Shown piece after piece: positions 15,588 to 23,745 of a DNA stretch of 25,309 nt. Location of the stretch: positions 1-25,309 of the forward strand of contig JALXCE010000081.1 in NCBI GenBank assembly GCA_026991055.1, written 5' to 3'. The notes under the pieces are model-generated. The model ran no database searches. It saw only the letters and a program-made list of their open reading frames with translations, and was not told the origin of the DNA. Both the position numbers and the translations under genes were made by a program. The DNA comes from Caldifarciminota bacterium. GTDB taxonomy: Bacteria; Hydrothermota; Hydrothermia; B15-G9; WFZT01. The stretch's first letter is position 1. Each line of letters begins with the position of its first letter.

Positions 15588-15622
15588 CCTCTCTCCGCAC
15601 ATAAAAATTATGCGGGGAGAGG
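15588..15622. repeat. GC-rich hairpin element, B-like
   Basis: The arms 15588-15599 and 15611-15622 pair over 12 positions with one G-T pair around an 11-nt AT-rich loop. The right arm TGCGGGGAGAGGG is the same as in hairpin B at 15249-15261, and AAAATCTTTTTG follows, so it belongs to the same family. Confidence 0.75.
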
Positions 15623-15893
15623 GAAAATCTTTTTGAAAAAAGAAAAATTTGGAGGCCAAAGTTACCACAAGCTCAGTTTATTGACCAACAACAGATAAGG
15701 CTTTTCGCAGGTAAATCATGTGATAAATTAATTTTAAAAATCGCGCAATTTAAAATTTTTAGGACGAGCTCAAGAACTCCAAAAACTGATTCTACGAGCC
15801 ATGTACAGACACCTTAAAGTGGTTGAAAATCAAAAATTCCCCAAATTTTAGTCTCGACGAATGGCCTTTAAAAATTGCAGCCCCTTATATTCC

Positions 15894-16994
15894 TTATCTC
15901 TCAAAAAATTCTCTTATCTTCTCCACTACATAGGCTTTCTCCTCATCTGTTAACTCCGGGAAGATGGGGAGGGAGAGGACTTCCTTTGATGCCTTCTCTG
16001 ATTCAGGCAGGTCGTCCTCTTTGTATCCAAGATACCGAAAAGCAGGCTGGAGATGTAAAGGTATTGGATAGTGGATTCCTACTCCTATCCCATTTTCAGA
16101 AAGAAAAGCTTTGAGTTCATCCCTCTTATCGGTCCTGATGGTGTACTGATGATAAATGTGATAATTCCCTTCACGTTCTACCGGCACCTGTACGACATCT
16201 TTTAAATTCTCATTATAAAAGGCCGCATTCTCCCTCCTCTTTTCGTTCCATCTATCAGTGTGTGGAAGCTTCACAAGGAGATAAGCGGCCTGAAGACTGT
16301 CCAGCCTGGAGTTGTATCCAAGATACTCATGGTGGTATTTCACTGATGAGCCGTGAACCCTCAGGGCCTTTGCCTTTTTATAAATTTCTTCGTTGTTGGT
16401 CACGACAAGTCCACCATCACCAAGGGCACCAAGGTTTTTCGTTGGGAAAAAGCTAAAAGTTCCGATATCACCAATCGTTCCCAATTTTTTACCCCCGTAG
16501 GTTGCGCCAATTCCCTGAGCAGTATCCTCAATCACATAAAGGTTGTGCTTTTTCGCAATTTCCATAATTTTGTCCATCTCTGCAGCCTGACCGTAGAGAT
16601 GAACAGGTATAATGGCCTTTGTTTTCTCAGTTATGGCTTCCTTGATCAAATCCGGATTAATATTAAAGGTCTCAGGATCGATATCCACGAAAACGGGCTT
16701 TGCGCCGAGCATGGCAATTGTCTCTGCCGTGGCAATAAATGTAAAGGGTGTTGTAATCACCTCGTCACCGGGCTTGATGTCAATGGCTGAGAGTGCAATG
16801 CTCAGGGCATCAGTTCCATTGCCAACTCCCACAGCATACTTTACGCCTAAATAATCTGCTACTTTCTCTTCAAACTCAGCGACCCAGGGACCGAGGATGA
16901 ATTTACCGGACTTTATCACTTCCTCGGTGGCCTTCATCAATTCATCCATAATTTCTTCATGCTGTCTATTCAACGTAAAAAGTGGCACGTTCAT
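15894..16994 (-). CDS. DegT/DnrJ/EryC1-family PLP-dependent sugar aminotransferase
   Basis: A 366-aa pyridoxal-phosphate enzyme of the sugar-nucleotide aminotransferase family, which usually adds an amino group to a keto-sugar nucleotide for surface polysaccharides or glycans. The PLP lysine is Lys186 in FFPTKNLGALGDGG and the ring-nitrogen partner is Asp157 in VIEDTAQ. GNGTDALSIAL near residue 60 is the phosphate-binding part. The exact sugar cannot be read. It has the full family length and an AGGAGG site 7 nt before the ATG. It starts only 41 bp after nuoN on the same strand with no intrinsic terminator in between, so it may be read through from the nuo operon. No other sugar gene is nearby. 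Confidence 0.93.
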   Translation of the reverse strand: MNVPLFTLNRQHEEIMDELMKATEEVIKSGKFILGPWVAEFEEKVADYLGVKYAVGVGNGTDALSIALSAIDIKPGDEVITTPFTFIATAETIAMLGAKPVFVDIDPETFNINPDLIKEAITEKTKAIIPVHLYGQAAEMDKIMEIAKKHNLYVIEDTAQGIGATYGGKKLGTIGDIGTFSFFPTKNLGALGDGGLVVTNNEEIYKKAKALRVHGSSVKYHHEYLGYNSRLDSLQAAYLLVKLPHTDRWNEKRRENAAFYNENLKDVVQVPVEREGNYHIYHQYTIRTDKRDELKAFLSENGIGVGIHYPIPLHLQPAFRYLGYKEDDLPESEKASKEVLSLPIFPELTDEEKAYVVEKIREFFER

Positions 16995-17035
16995 TTTTAA
17001 TCCTCCTAAATTTTTTCGGGAGACAAACTCCCCTC

Positions 17036-18436
17036 CTACAAAGCCGAAATAATGATTTCAAACACCTTCTGCGGGAAGAGTCCTAAATAGAAAATGAAAA
17101 TCACTGCAATCCACATCACTGACCTGAGAAATGGGAAGTATGGAATTGCAAGCTCTTCCCTTGTGTCCATCATGTACATAAATACTACCACCCTGAGATA
17201 GTAATAAGCCGAGATAGCACCGTTAATGAAACCGAAGACCACAAGCCAGATGTGATTGGTTTTCGCAGCAGACATGAAAACGTAAAATTTGGAGATGAAG
17301 CCCGATGTGGTGGGGATACCTGTCAATGAAATCATGAAAATTGCCATCATAAATGCAAGAATGGGAGATGTTCTTGAGAGCCCGGCATAATCCTCCAAAT
17401 TCGAATGTGAATCCCCGAGCATGGAAATAATGGAAAATGCTCCAAAAACCATAAATGTGTAGGAAAGCATATAGAAAACGATAGCCGCATAAGCCTGCTG
17501 ATTGGCAGACACCACCGCTACAAGAACATATCCTGCATGGGCAATTGTGGAGTAGGCAAGCATCCTCTTTAGATTGCGTGTCTTAAGCGCGGCAAGGTTA
17601 CCCCAGAACATGGTCAGGACTGCAAGATACGCAAAGATGGATGACCAGAGCTCAGGATGTGATTGATACCCGTTTAGCATAATTTTCAGGATTATTGCAA
17701 ATCCTGCGGCCTTTGGACCTGCGGATATAAAGGCAACAACCGGTGCCGGTGCACCTTCATAAACATCAGGTGTCCACATGTGGAAAGGAATTGCCGCTAC
17801 CTTAAATGCAAGTCCCACAAGGATGAGAACAACTGTCACAATAAGTGCAGGCTTAATACCTGTAAGCCCGGACGCAAAGAGCTTGTTTGAGATTTCAGAG
17901 ATGTTTGTGGTCTGGAAAACCACATAGGTGAGCACAATTCCAAACAGGAAAAATGCCGATGAAAACGCTGCAAGCAGATAGTATTTCATTGAGGCCTCAG
18001 CCACAAATTCCTTTTGCTTCAAAATTCCGATTAAACCAAGGAGAGAGAAGCTCAACGTCTCAAGAGAGAGGAAAATCATAAAGAGGTCAATGGATTTGGC
18101 CAGCAGCATCATTGCAATGAGCGATGTAAGAATGAAGAAATAAAACTCGCCCGAGATTTCGACAAAATAGTCAAAGGAAAGCAAAATCAGAAGAATTGCT
18201 CCGATGAAAAACACAAGATCAAAGGTCCTATCAAAGGGACCAACTTTTACCATTCCGAAAAAGCCCACGCCTGCATTCCTGAACATTGAGAGGTCATAAA
18301 AAAGGGCAAGCAAAATACCAAGAATGGTCACTGTTCCAGTAAACTGAAGCCTTCTTGGTGTAAGAAACTCTATGATCAAAACGAGTGCAGCAGTGATGGA
18401 AAGAATGATTTCTGGCAAAAGGATATGGGCATTCAT
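17036..18436 (-). CDS. nuoN: NADH-quinone oxidoreductase subunit N
   Basis: A 466-aa antiporter-like subunit of the complex I membrane arm, with about 14 hydrophobic segments. It takes part in proton translocation coupled to quinone reduction. The conserved charged residues are Glu126 in LSLETLSFSLLG and a lysine in AFKVAAIPFHMWTPDVYEGAP. A second lysine-bearing block follows (KRMLAYSTIAHAGY). Length and order at the end of the operon are usual. The start overlaps the nuoM stop by 4 bp (ATGA). The aminotransferase gene follows after 41 bp. Confidence 0.95.
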   Translation of the reverse strand: MNAHILLPEIILSITAALVLIIEFLTPRRLQFTGTVTILGILLALFYDLSMFRNAGVGFFGMVKVGPFDRTFDLVFFIGAILLILLSFDYFVEISGEFYFFILTSLIAMMLLAKSIDLFMIFLSLETLSFSLLGLIGILKQKEFVAEASMKYYLLAAFSSAFFLFGIVLTYVVFQTTNISEISNKLFASGLTGIKPALIVTVVLILVGLAFKVAAIPFHMWTPDVYEGAPAPVVAFISAGPKAAGFAIILKIMLNGYQSHPELWSSIFAYLAVLTMFWGNLAALKTRNLKRMLAYSTIAHAGYVLVAVVSANQQAYAAIVFYMLSYTFMVFGAFSIISMLGDSHSNLEDYAGLSRTSPILAFMMAIFMISLTGIPTTSGFISKFYVFMSAAKTNHIWLVVFGFINGAISAYYYLRVVVFMYMMDTREELAIPYFPFLRSVMWIAVIFIFYLGLFPQKVFEIIISAL

Positions 18437-19986
18437 CTTGCATTCCTCCTGTTAATGGAAACCATCTCATTGGGCTTGATAAGCTCCTTTAACCTGTCTG
18501 CGTTCTGCGCGCTTTTAATCTGGTATATCACAGCGTGGGCCGAAGGTTCGGTCATTTTGAGATAGGGCTTGGGATAAACTCCAATCCAGAAGATAAAGAC
18601 GAGTATCGGTGCGAGCACAAAGAATTCTCTTAAAGAGATGTCCGGCAGACCCAGATTTTTCTCCTTAACTTTGAGGAATACAACTCGCTGGAACATTGTG
18701 AGCATATAGACCGCGGCAAAAATGATACCAAGGACAGCAAAGAACGCGGCAACTTTTGTTGCTTTAAACGCTCCAAGCATCACGAGGAATTCTCCGATGA
18801 AACCGTTCAGTCCCGGAAGCCCAATTGATGAAAGCATTACGATTCCAAAAATGGTTGAAAATACTGGCATAACCTTTGCCAGGCCGCCAAATTCTTCAAT
18901 AAGCCTCGTGTGACGCCTCTCATAAAGCATTCCAACTATGAAAAACAGGGCACCTGTGGAAAGACCGTGGTTAACCATCTGAATGATTGCACCCTGCGTG
19001 CCGTACATGTTGAATGTGAAAATTCCAAGCACGATGAATCCGAGATGTGCCACGGATGAGTAGGCAACCAGTTTCTTCAAGTCCTTCTGCACCCATGACA
19101 TAAAAGCCCCGTAGATGATGCCAATGATACCAAGTGCCATGAAAAACGGAGCATAATGCAGGGCCGCCGCTGGAAATAGAGGAAAGGCAAATCTCAAGAA
19201 GCCGTAAATGCCCATTTTAAGCAAAACACCTGCGAGCAGTACAGAGCCTGCTGTAGGTGCTTCGACGTGGGCATCTGGAAGCCACGTATGGAACGGGAAA
19301 ATTGGCACTTTGATGGCAAATGCTATGGCAAAGGCCAGGAAGAGCTTCTTCGCAAGCCCGTAAGGAACATTTAACCTGTAAAGTTTCAAAAGATCAAATG
19401 TGTAAATTCCTGTCTGCTGATGGTTGTAGAAGTACAAGACAAGGATTCCAGTGATTAAAAGGGCACTTCCGGCCATGGTATAGATCACAAACTTAAATGC
19501 CGCATAGACCCTTCTTTCATGCCCCCATATTCCAATCAAAAAGTACATTGGAATGAGCATCAACTCCCAGAAGAGGTAAAAGAGAAGCAGATCAAGCGAG
19601 GCAAAAACACCGATCATGCCCGTTTCCATAAGGAGCATGACGATGACATATTCTTTAGCCTTGTGGGTGATGTAGTTGTAGGATGAAAGAATTCCAAGGG
19701 CTGTCAAAAATGTTGTGAGGAGAATCAATATCAAGCTCATTCCATCGATTCCGATGTGGTAGCTTGCCCCGATGGCAGGTATCCATTGATAAATGTGCTC
19801 ATGCTGGAACCCGTAAAGGCTAAATTTAAAGTCCTTGAGGAGGAAAAGTGAAAACAGGAATTCGATGAGGGTAATAAGCAGGGTATAATCAAAGAGCATT
19901 TTCTTATTTTTCGGACTCATGAAAAATATCGGTATCGCGCCAATTACCGGAAAAAATATCACAAGACTAAGTAAATCGAGTTTCAT
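18433..19986 (-). CDS. nuoM: NADH-quinone oxidoreductase subunit M
   Basis: A 517-aa antiporter-like membrane subunit of complex I. The functional residues of the proton channel are present: Glu141 in FYLFWELMLIPMYFLIG, Lys226 in AIKVPIFPFHTWLPDAHVEAPT and Lys257 in LLKMGIYG. It has about 14 transmembrane helices. The C-terminus carries a hydrophilic tail (NEMVSINRRNAR). An AGGAGG ribosome-binding site lies in the 11-bp gap after nuoL, and the stop overlaps nuoN. Placement between L and N is standard. Confidence 0.96.
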   Translation of the reverse strand: MKLDLLSLVIFFPVIGAIPIFFMSPKNKKMLFDYTLLITLIEFLFSLFLLKDFKFSLYGFQHEHIYQWIPAIGASYHIGIDGMSLILILLTTFLTALGILSSYNYITHKAKEYVIVMLLMETGMIGVFASLDLLLFYLFWELMLIPMYFLIGIWGHERRVYAAFKFVIYTMAGSALLITGILVLYFYNHQQTGIYTFDLLKLYRLNVPYGLAKKLFLAFAIAFAIKVPIFPFHTWLPDAHVEAPTAGSVLLAGVLLKMGIYGFLRFAFPLFPAAALHYAPFFMALGIIGIIYGAFMSWVQKDLKKLVAYSSVAHLGFIVLGIFTFNMYGTQGAIIQMVNHGLSTGALFFIVGMLYERRHTRLIEEFGGLAKVMPVFSTIFGIVMLSSIGLPGLNGFIGEFLVMLGAFKATKVAAFFAVLGIIFAAVYMLTMFQRVVFLKVKEKNLGLPDISLREFFVLAPILVFIFWIGVYPKPYLKMTEPSAHAVIYQIKSAQNADRLKELIKPNEMVSINRRNAR

Positions 19987-19997
19987 TCACATTCCTC

Positions 19998-21863
19998 CTA
20001 TTTTAGTAATTGCAACCACATGATTAAGGTTGCCGCAAATACGATCCACAGCATATAGGTTTTTACCGCGCCGGTTTGAATCTTGTTTAAAACCGCACCC
20101 GTTGCCCTGTTTACCCACGCAACTCCATTCACAGTTCCATCAATCAGGATACGATCAACAAGCTTGAAGAGAATAATTGCAAGGTAGTAGATGGGCTTCA
20201 CTATAAAGATGTTGTAGATTTCATCCACGTAGTACTTTCCTTTAAGGAGCTTGTAGATGGGCTTGAATGCGCGCGCCATGCCCACCGGTGAAGGTATTCT
20301 CTTCATGTACATTGACCATGCGAGGAGAATGCCCGCAACACCAAAGATGAGCGGTAGCCATTCCTGCCATGCCGCAGGCTCAAAATGGACACCGTGCTCC
20401 GCATAGTGTAATGATGGGGCAAGGAATTTGAAGAATGGACTTGCATCCTCGCCTATGCCAACCCATCCAGCAGATATTGCCCCTATTGCGAGTATCCAGA
20501 GCGGAATTGTCATTACAGCCGGGGATTCATGGGCATGCTCGTAAAGCTCCCTGTCCCTTGGCTCTCCAAAGAAAACCATGAAGATAAGCCTGAACATATA
20601 AAAAGCCGTCATGAACGCAGTGATTGTTCCAACCCACCAGATCGTGGTATGGCCACGAACAAGAGCCTCTTTCAAAATAGAGTCTTTAGAATAAAATCCT
20701 GCAAGCGGGGGAATCCCTGAAAGCGCAAGGGCTCCGATGATGAATGTTATGCCCGTGTGGGGCATTTTCTTGAATAATCCACCCATTTTCTGCATGTTGA
20801 GCTCGCCGTGAAGGGCATGCATCACACTTCCTGCTGTTAAGAACAGGAGCGCCTTGAAGAATGCGTGTGTGTAAAGGTGAAAGATTCCCGTTGCATAAGC
20901 TCCTACCCCAACGCCGATAAACATGTAACCAAGCTGGGAAATTGTGGAGTAGGCAAGGACTCTTTTTATGTCGTCATTCACAAGTGCTATGGATGCGGCA
21001 AAGATGGCAGTGAAGGCCCCGATGCTCGCCACAGCATTTGCAATTGAGCCATGAGCAGAATACAGTGCACTGCTTCGAGCCACCATATAAACACCGGCAG
21101 TAACCATAGTTGCAGCATGGATCAAAGCGGAAACAGGAGTGGGACCTTCCATCGCATCAGGGAGCCATACATAGAGTGGGAACTGGGCCGATTTCCCTAT
21201 CGCACCCATGAAAAGGAAAAATGTTATAGAGCCGACGATTACCGCTGAAAGCTGTGGTGCTGCTGCAAAGACCGTCTTGTAGTCCACAGCACCCACAGCA
21301 AAAAACATGGTGAAAATTCCGAGAATGAAGCCAGCATCACCAATTCTATTGACAATAAATGCCTTCTTTCCAGCGTCCGAGGCACTCTTTTTCTCGTACC
21401 AGAATCCGATTAAGAGATACGAACAGAGTCCCACAGCCTCCCATCCGACAAAGAGGAGGACATAGTTGTTTGCGAGAACAAGCATGAGCATTGAGAAAAC
21501 AAAGAGGTTGAGATATGCAAAATAGCGTCTATATCCGGGATCACCGTGCATGTACCCAATGGAGTAGATGTGGATGAAGAATGAGACTGTGGTCACCGTG
21601 GCAATCATCACAGCTGAAAGCGGATCGAGCATCAGGCCAAAGTGGACGTTGAAATCCTTAACAGGTATCCACTGCCAGAGATTGACATTAAGCGTGTTCC
21701 CAGCCATTACAAATTTCAGCAGGTAAAGTGCCCCGAGCCAGGAAATTCCTATTGCCGGAACTGCAACCCAGTGGGCATATTTTTTAAAGGGTGAGCCAAA
21801 GACACCGTTGATAATAGCCCCTAAAAGTGGCACAAACAGCGTGATTAATAAAATCGTTTCCAT
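19998..21863 (-). CDS. nuoL: NADH-quinone oxidoreductase subunit L
   Basis: The 621-aa largest antiporter-like subunit of complex I. Conserved parts: Glu142 in LLFVGWEAVGLCSYLLIGFW, Lys224 in GAIGKSAQFPLYVWLPDAMEGPTPVSALIHAATMV (quoted in part from residues 221-255), and KRVLAYSTISQLGYM. The C-terminal portion, after about residue 500, contains the long amphipathic lateral helix region (YYVDEIYN) and a last transmembrane helix. The length is usual. It lies 5 bp after nuoK with an AAAGGGGT site before the ATG. Confidence 0.96.
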   Translation of the reverse strand: METILLITLFVPLLGAIINGVFGSPFKKYAHWVAVPAIGISWLGALYLLKFVMAGNTLNVNLWQWIPVKDFNVHFGLMLDPLSAVMIATVTTVSFFIHIYSIGYMHGDPGYRRYFAYLNLFVFSMLMLVLANNYVLLFVGWEAVGLCSYLLIGFWYEKKSASDAGKKAFIVNRIGDAGFILGIFTMFFAVGAVDYKTVFAAAPQLSAVIVGSITFFLFMGAIGKSAQFPLYVWLPDAMEGPTPVSALIHAATMVTAGVYMVARSSALYSAHGSIANAVASIGAFTAIFAASIALVNDDIKRVLAYSTISQLGYMFIGVGVGAYATGIFHLYTHAFFKALLFLTAGSVMHALHGELNMQKMGGLFKKMPHTGITFIIGALALSGIPPLAGFYSKDSILKEALVRGHTTIWWVGTITAFMTAFYMFRLIFMVFFGEPRDRELYEHAHESPAVMTIPLWILAIGAISAGWVGIGEDASPFFKFLAPSLHYAEHGVHFEPAAWQEWLPLIFGVAGILLAWSMYMKRIPSPVGMARAFKPIYKLLKGKYYVDEIYNIFIVKPIYYLAIILFKLVDRILIDGTVNGVAWVNRATGAVLNKIQTGAVKTYMLWIVFAATLIMWLQLLK

Positions 21864-21868
21864 TCCAT

Positions 21869-22171
21869 TTACCCCTTTAAGGATTTGAATAAATCAACAT
21901 CCACAGTTTTCTTAACCCTCATGAGATTTATTGCCAGCCCGAGCCCAACAGCGACTTCCACCGCCGCTACAACAAGGATTAAAAGGATCAGAACCTGAGG
22001 ATTTGTGTCATTGGAGTATTTCGCAAGGCCTATAAGGGTTAGGTTGATTGAATTTAGCATGAGCTCAAGACTCATCAAAATGTAAATCAAGTTGCGCCTG
22101 AAAAGAACACCGAGGGCACCGACAAAGAACAAAATCACGCTAACCAGTAAATAGTCGTTAAAACCAAGCAT
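21869..22171 (-). CDS. nuoK: NADH-quinone oxidoreductase subunit K
   Basis: A 100-aa, three-helix membrane subunit of complex I. The two buried glutamates known to be needed for proton pumping fall at the family's standard positions, Glu36 (ILMSLELMLNSIN) and Glu72 (VAAVEVAVGLGLAI). It starts directly after the nuoJ stop. A very strong AAAGGAGG site lies in the end of nuoJ, 5 nt before the ATG. Exact family length. Confidence 0.97.
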   Translation of the reverse strand: MLGFNDYLLVSVILFFVGALGVLFRRNLIYILMSLELMLNSINLTLIGLAKYSNDTNPQVLILLILVVAAVEVAVGLGLAINLMRVKKTVDVDLFKSLKG

Positions 22172-22660
22172 CTAAACCTCCTTTTTCGCGAAGATGAAAG
22201 CAAGGACAACACCTACAAGCAGAAGTATCGAAGCAACCTCAAATGGCAACAAGTATTTTGAGAAGAGGGCATCACCTATCCCGGCAGCACTCGTGTCAAA
22301 GTAAGGAGCCTTTGGAATGAGGTGCAGCACCGATTTTGCCAGCCCGTAGAGAACTCCAAGGGCAAAAAATCCAAGAAGGATAATACCGGTAAAACTCCTG
22401 ACCGTTATGTCGTAATCCGGAGACTCTTTTTTCAATCCGAGGAGTATGATAACAAAGGCAATCATTACAATGATTCCACCAGCATAGACGATTATCTGGA
22501 CAAAACCGAGGTATTCAGAGCCCGCAAAGAAAAAGTCAAGTGCAATAGTCAGGAAAAAGAGGAGCAGGGAGAGGGCACTCCTCAAAGGATTTTTCCCAAA
22601 GATCACACCAAGTGCAAAAATTAAGCTAAAAAGGGCATTTATGTAAAAAACTGTTTTCAT
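22172..22660 (-). CDS. nuoJ: NADH-quinone oxidoreductase subunit J
   Basis: A 162-aa, five-helix membrane subunit of complex I. Signature sequences are the N-terminal helix followed by KNPLRSALSLLLFFLTIALDFF, and the third-helix block LGFVQIIVYAGGIIVMIAFVIIL, which contains the pi-bulge region that couples quinone reduction to pumping. It starts 8 bp after nuoH, leaving no space for nuoI, which usually stands between H and J. Confidence 0.95.
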   Translation of the reverse strand: MKTVFYINALFSLIFALGVIFGKNPLRSALSLLLFFLTIALDFFFAGSEYLGFVQIIVYAGGIIVMIAFVIILLGLKKESPDYDITVRSFTGIILLGFFALGVLYGLAKSVLHLIPKAPYFDTSAAGIGDALFSKYLLPFEVASILLLVGVVLAFIFAKKEV

Positions 22661-22668
22661 ATAGCCTC

Positions 22669-23625
22669 CTAAATGTAGATTCTCAAAATTGCCGTCAAAG
22701 CAATGTTGAGAAGCGCAAGAGGAATTAGCACCTTCCAGCCCACAGAAATGAGCTGGTCAAATCTAAACCTCGGATAGGTCCAGCGTATCCACATAAAGAC
22801 GAAGAGCACAACGAATGTTTTGATGGCAAACCAGACAAATCCCGGTAACCAGGGGCCCTGCCATCCGCCGAGGTATAGTGTGGTGATAATAGCACTCATG
22901 GCCGTGAGATTTGCGTATTCACCTAAATAAAAGAGCGCGAATTTCATCGAACTGTATTCGGTGTGGTAACCGGCCACGAGCTCAGCCTCCGCCTCGGGTA
23001 AATCAAAGGGAATCCTGTTTAGCTCTGCCAGTGCTGCAATGAAGAATACGATAAAGCCGATAAACTGAGGGATAATGTTCCACACCACATGCTGAGCCTC
23101 TGTTATCTTAACAAGTGACATCGAGCCATTCCAGAGCACGACTCCCACAAAGGCCAGCGAAAGTGCGACCTCGTAGCTGATCAGCTGGCTTGCCACGCGA
23201 AGCCCACCAATCATTGAGTACTTTGAATTTGAGGATATTCCTGCAAGCAGGACACCGTATGTGTTAATACCTGAAATTGCGAGTAAGAGAAGAATTCCCA
23301 CATTTATGTCCGAGAGGAAGAAACTTTTAGAAAATGGGATAATGACAAAGGGCATGACTGCCATAGTCATGGTAATGGCAGGTGCAATGATGTAAAGGAG
23401 CTTGTCAACATGTGCTGGAATTACGTCCTCTTTGAAGAACAATTTTATTCCATCGGCAATGGGCTGAAGTAATCCCCAGGGACCCACTCTATTGGGTCCG
23501 AGTCTTTCCTGGATGTAAGCGACCACTTTCCTCTCCATCAAAGTGAGGTAAGCCACCACACCTAACATTCCCCCGATTACAATGGAGATTTTTACCACAA
23601 GGATTAAAACGTCTTTTAAAGCCAT
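22669..23625 (-). CDS. nuoH: NADH-quinone oxidoreductase subunit H
   Basis: A 318-aa membrane subunit that joins the two arms of complex I and forms much of the quinone-binding chamber. Seen: ERKVVAYIQERLGPNRVGPWG near residue 31, the charged quinone-site loop FDLPEAEAELVAGYHTEYSS, and the C-terminal WIRWTYPRFRFDQL. Eight hydrophobic helices. First gene of the operon, with a GGAGG site 7 nt before the ATG and its own promoter. No nuoA-G genes lie upstream; the gene on the other side is divergent, so the hydrophilic arm must be encoded elsewhere or be of another kind. Confidence 0.96.
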   Translation of the reverse strand: MALKDVLILVVKISIVIGGMLGVVAYLTLMERKVVAYIQERLGPNRVGPWGLLQPIADGIKLFFKEDVIPAHVDKLLYIIAPAITMTMAVMPFVIIPFSKSFFLSDINVGILLLLAISGINTYGVLLAGISSNSKYSMIGGLRVASQLISYEVALSLAFVGVVLWNGSMSLVKITEAQHVVWNIIPQFIGFIVFFIAALAELNRIPFDLPEAEAELVAGYHTEYSSMKFALFYLGEYANLTAMSAIITTLYLGGWQGPWLPGFVWFAIKTFVVLFVFMWIRWTYPRFRFDQLISVGWKVLIPLALLNIALTAILRIYI

Positions 23626-23658
23626 CTATAATCCTCCATTCTCTAAAAATCTTGCCAA

Positions 23659-23687
23659 ATTTTATTGGTGCCCGCGCAAACTATCAA
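23659..23687 (-). promoter_or_regulatory. sigma70-type promoter of the nuoHJKLMN operon
   Basis: On the minus strand TTGATA (23682-23687), a 17-bp spacer and TAAAAT (23659-23664) precede nuoH. The predicted leader is about 27 nt and contains the GGAGG ribosome-binding site. The spacer is GC-rich (GCGCGGGC). It lies back to back with the possible promoter of the divergent gene. Confidence 0.7.
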
Positions 23688-23708
23688 GAAATACAAACGA
23701 GAAAATTC

Positions 23709-23738
23709 TTGAATTTCTGGTAAATTTTCCAGCACAAT
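23709..23738 (+). promoter_or_regulatory. possible promoter of the MBL-like gene, close to its start codon
   Basis: TTGAAT (23709-23714), an 18-bp spacer and CACAAT (23733-23738) lie so that the -10-like box ends 7 nt before the ATG. No ribosome-binding site is present. The spacing is the same as in the perfect accD promoter, but each box matches only 4/6. Confidence 0.35.
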
Positions 23739-23745
23739 TAACTCT

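Larger units (their letters stand above)
14959..15893. other. 935-bp gene-free block rich in hairpin repeats
   Basis: Apart from the dxs promoter, this block holds the composite repeat at 15134-15275 and two further related hairpins at 15463-15494 and 15588-15622. Open frames crossing it are read straight through the inverted repeats and are not credible genes. The last 250 bp before the aminotransferase stop show no structure that I recognise. Confidence 0.7.

Noticed and set aside
86..15622. The GC-rich hairpins as rho-independent terminators
   Set aside because: Most are not followed directly by a T-run, they do not sit at gene ends consistently, and one lies inside a coding region.
15134..15622. 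A CRISPR array
   Set aside because: The hairpins are irregularly spaced, vary in sequence, and have no uniform repeats or spacers; no cas genes are near.
15191..15636. Open frames within the hairpin block (15191-15394, 15406-15600, 15442-15636)
   Set aside because: They read through the inverted repeats on both strands, and their translations mirror the repeats rather than any protein.
16995..17035. A terminator between nuoN and the aminotransferase gene
   Set aside because: The GGGAG/CTCCC pair on the minus strand is followed by an A-run, not a T-run, so it should not end transcription.
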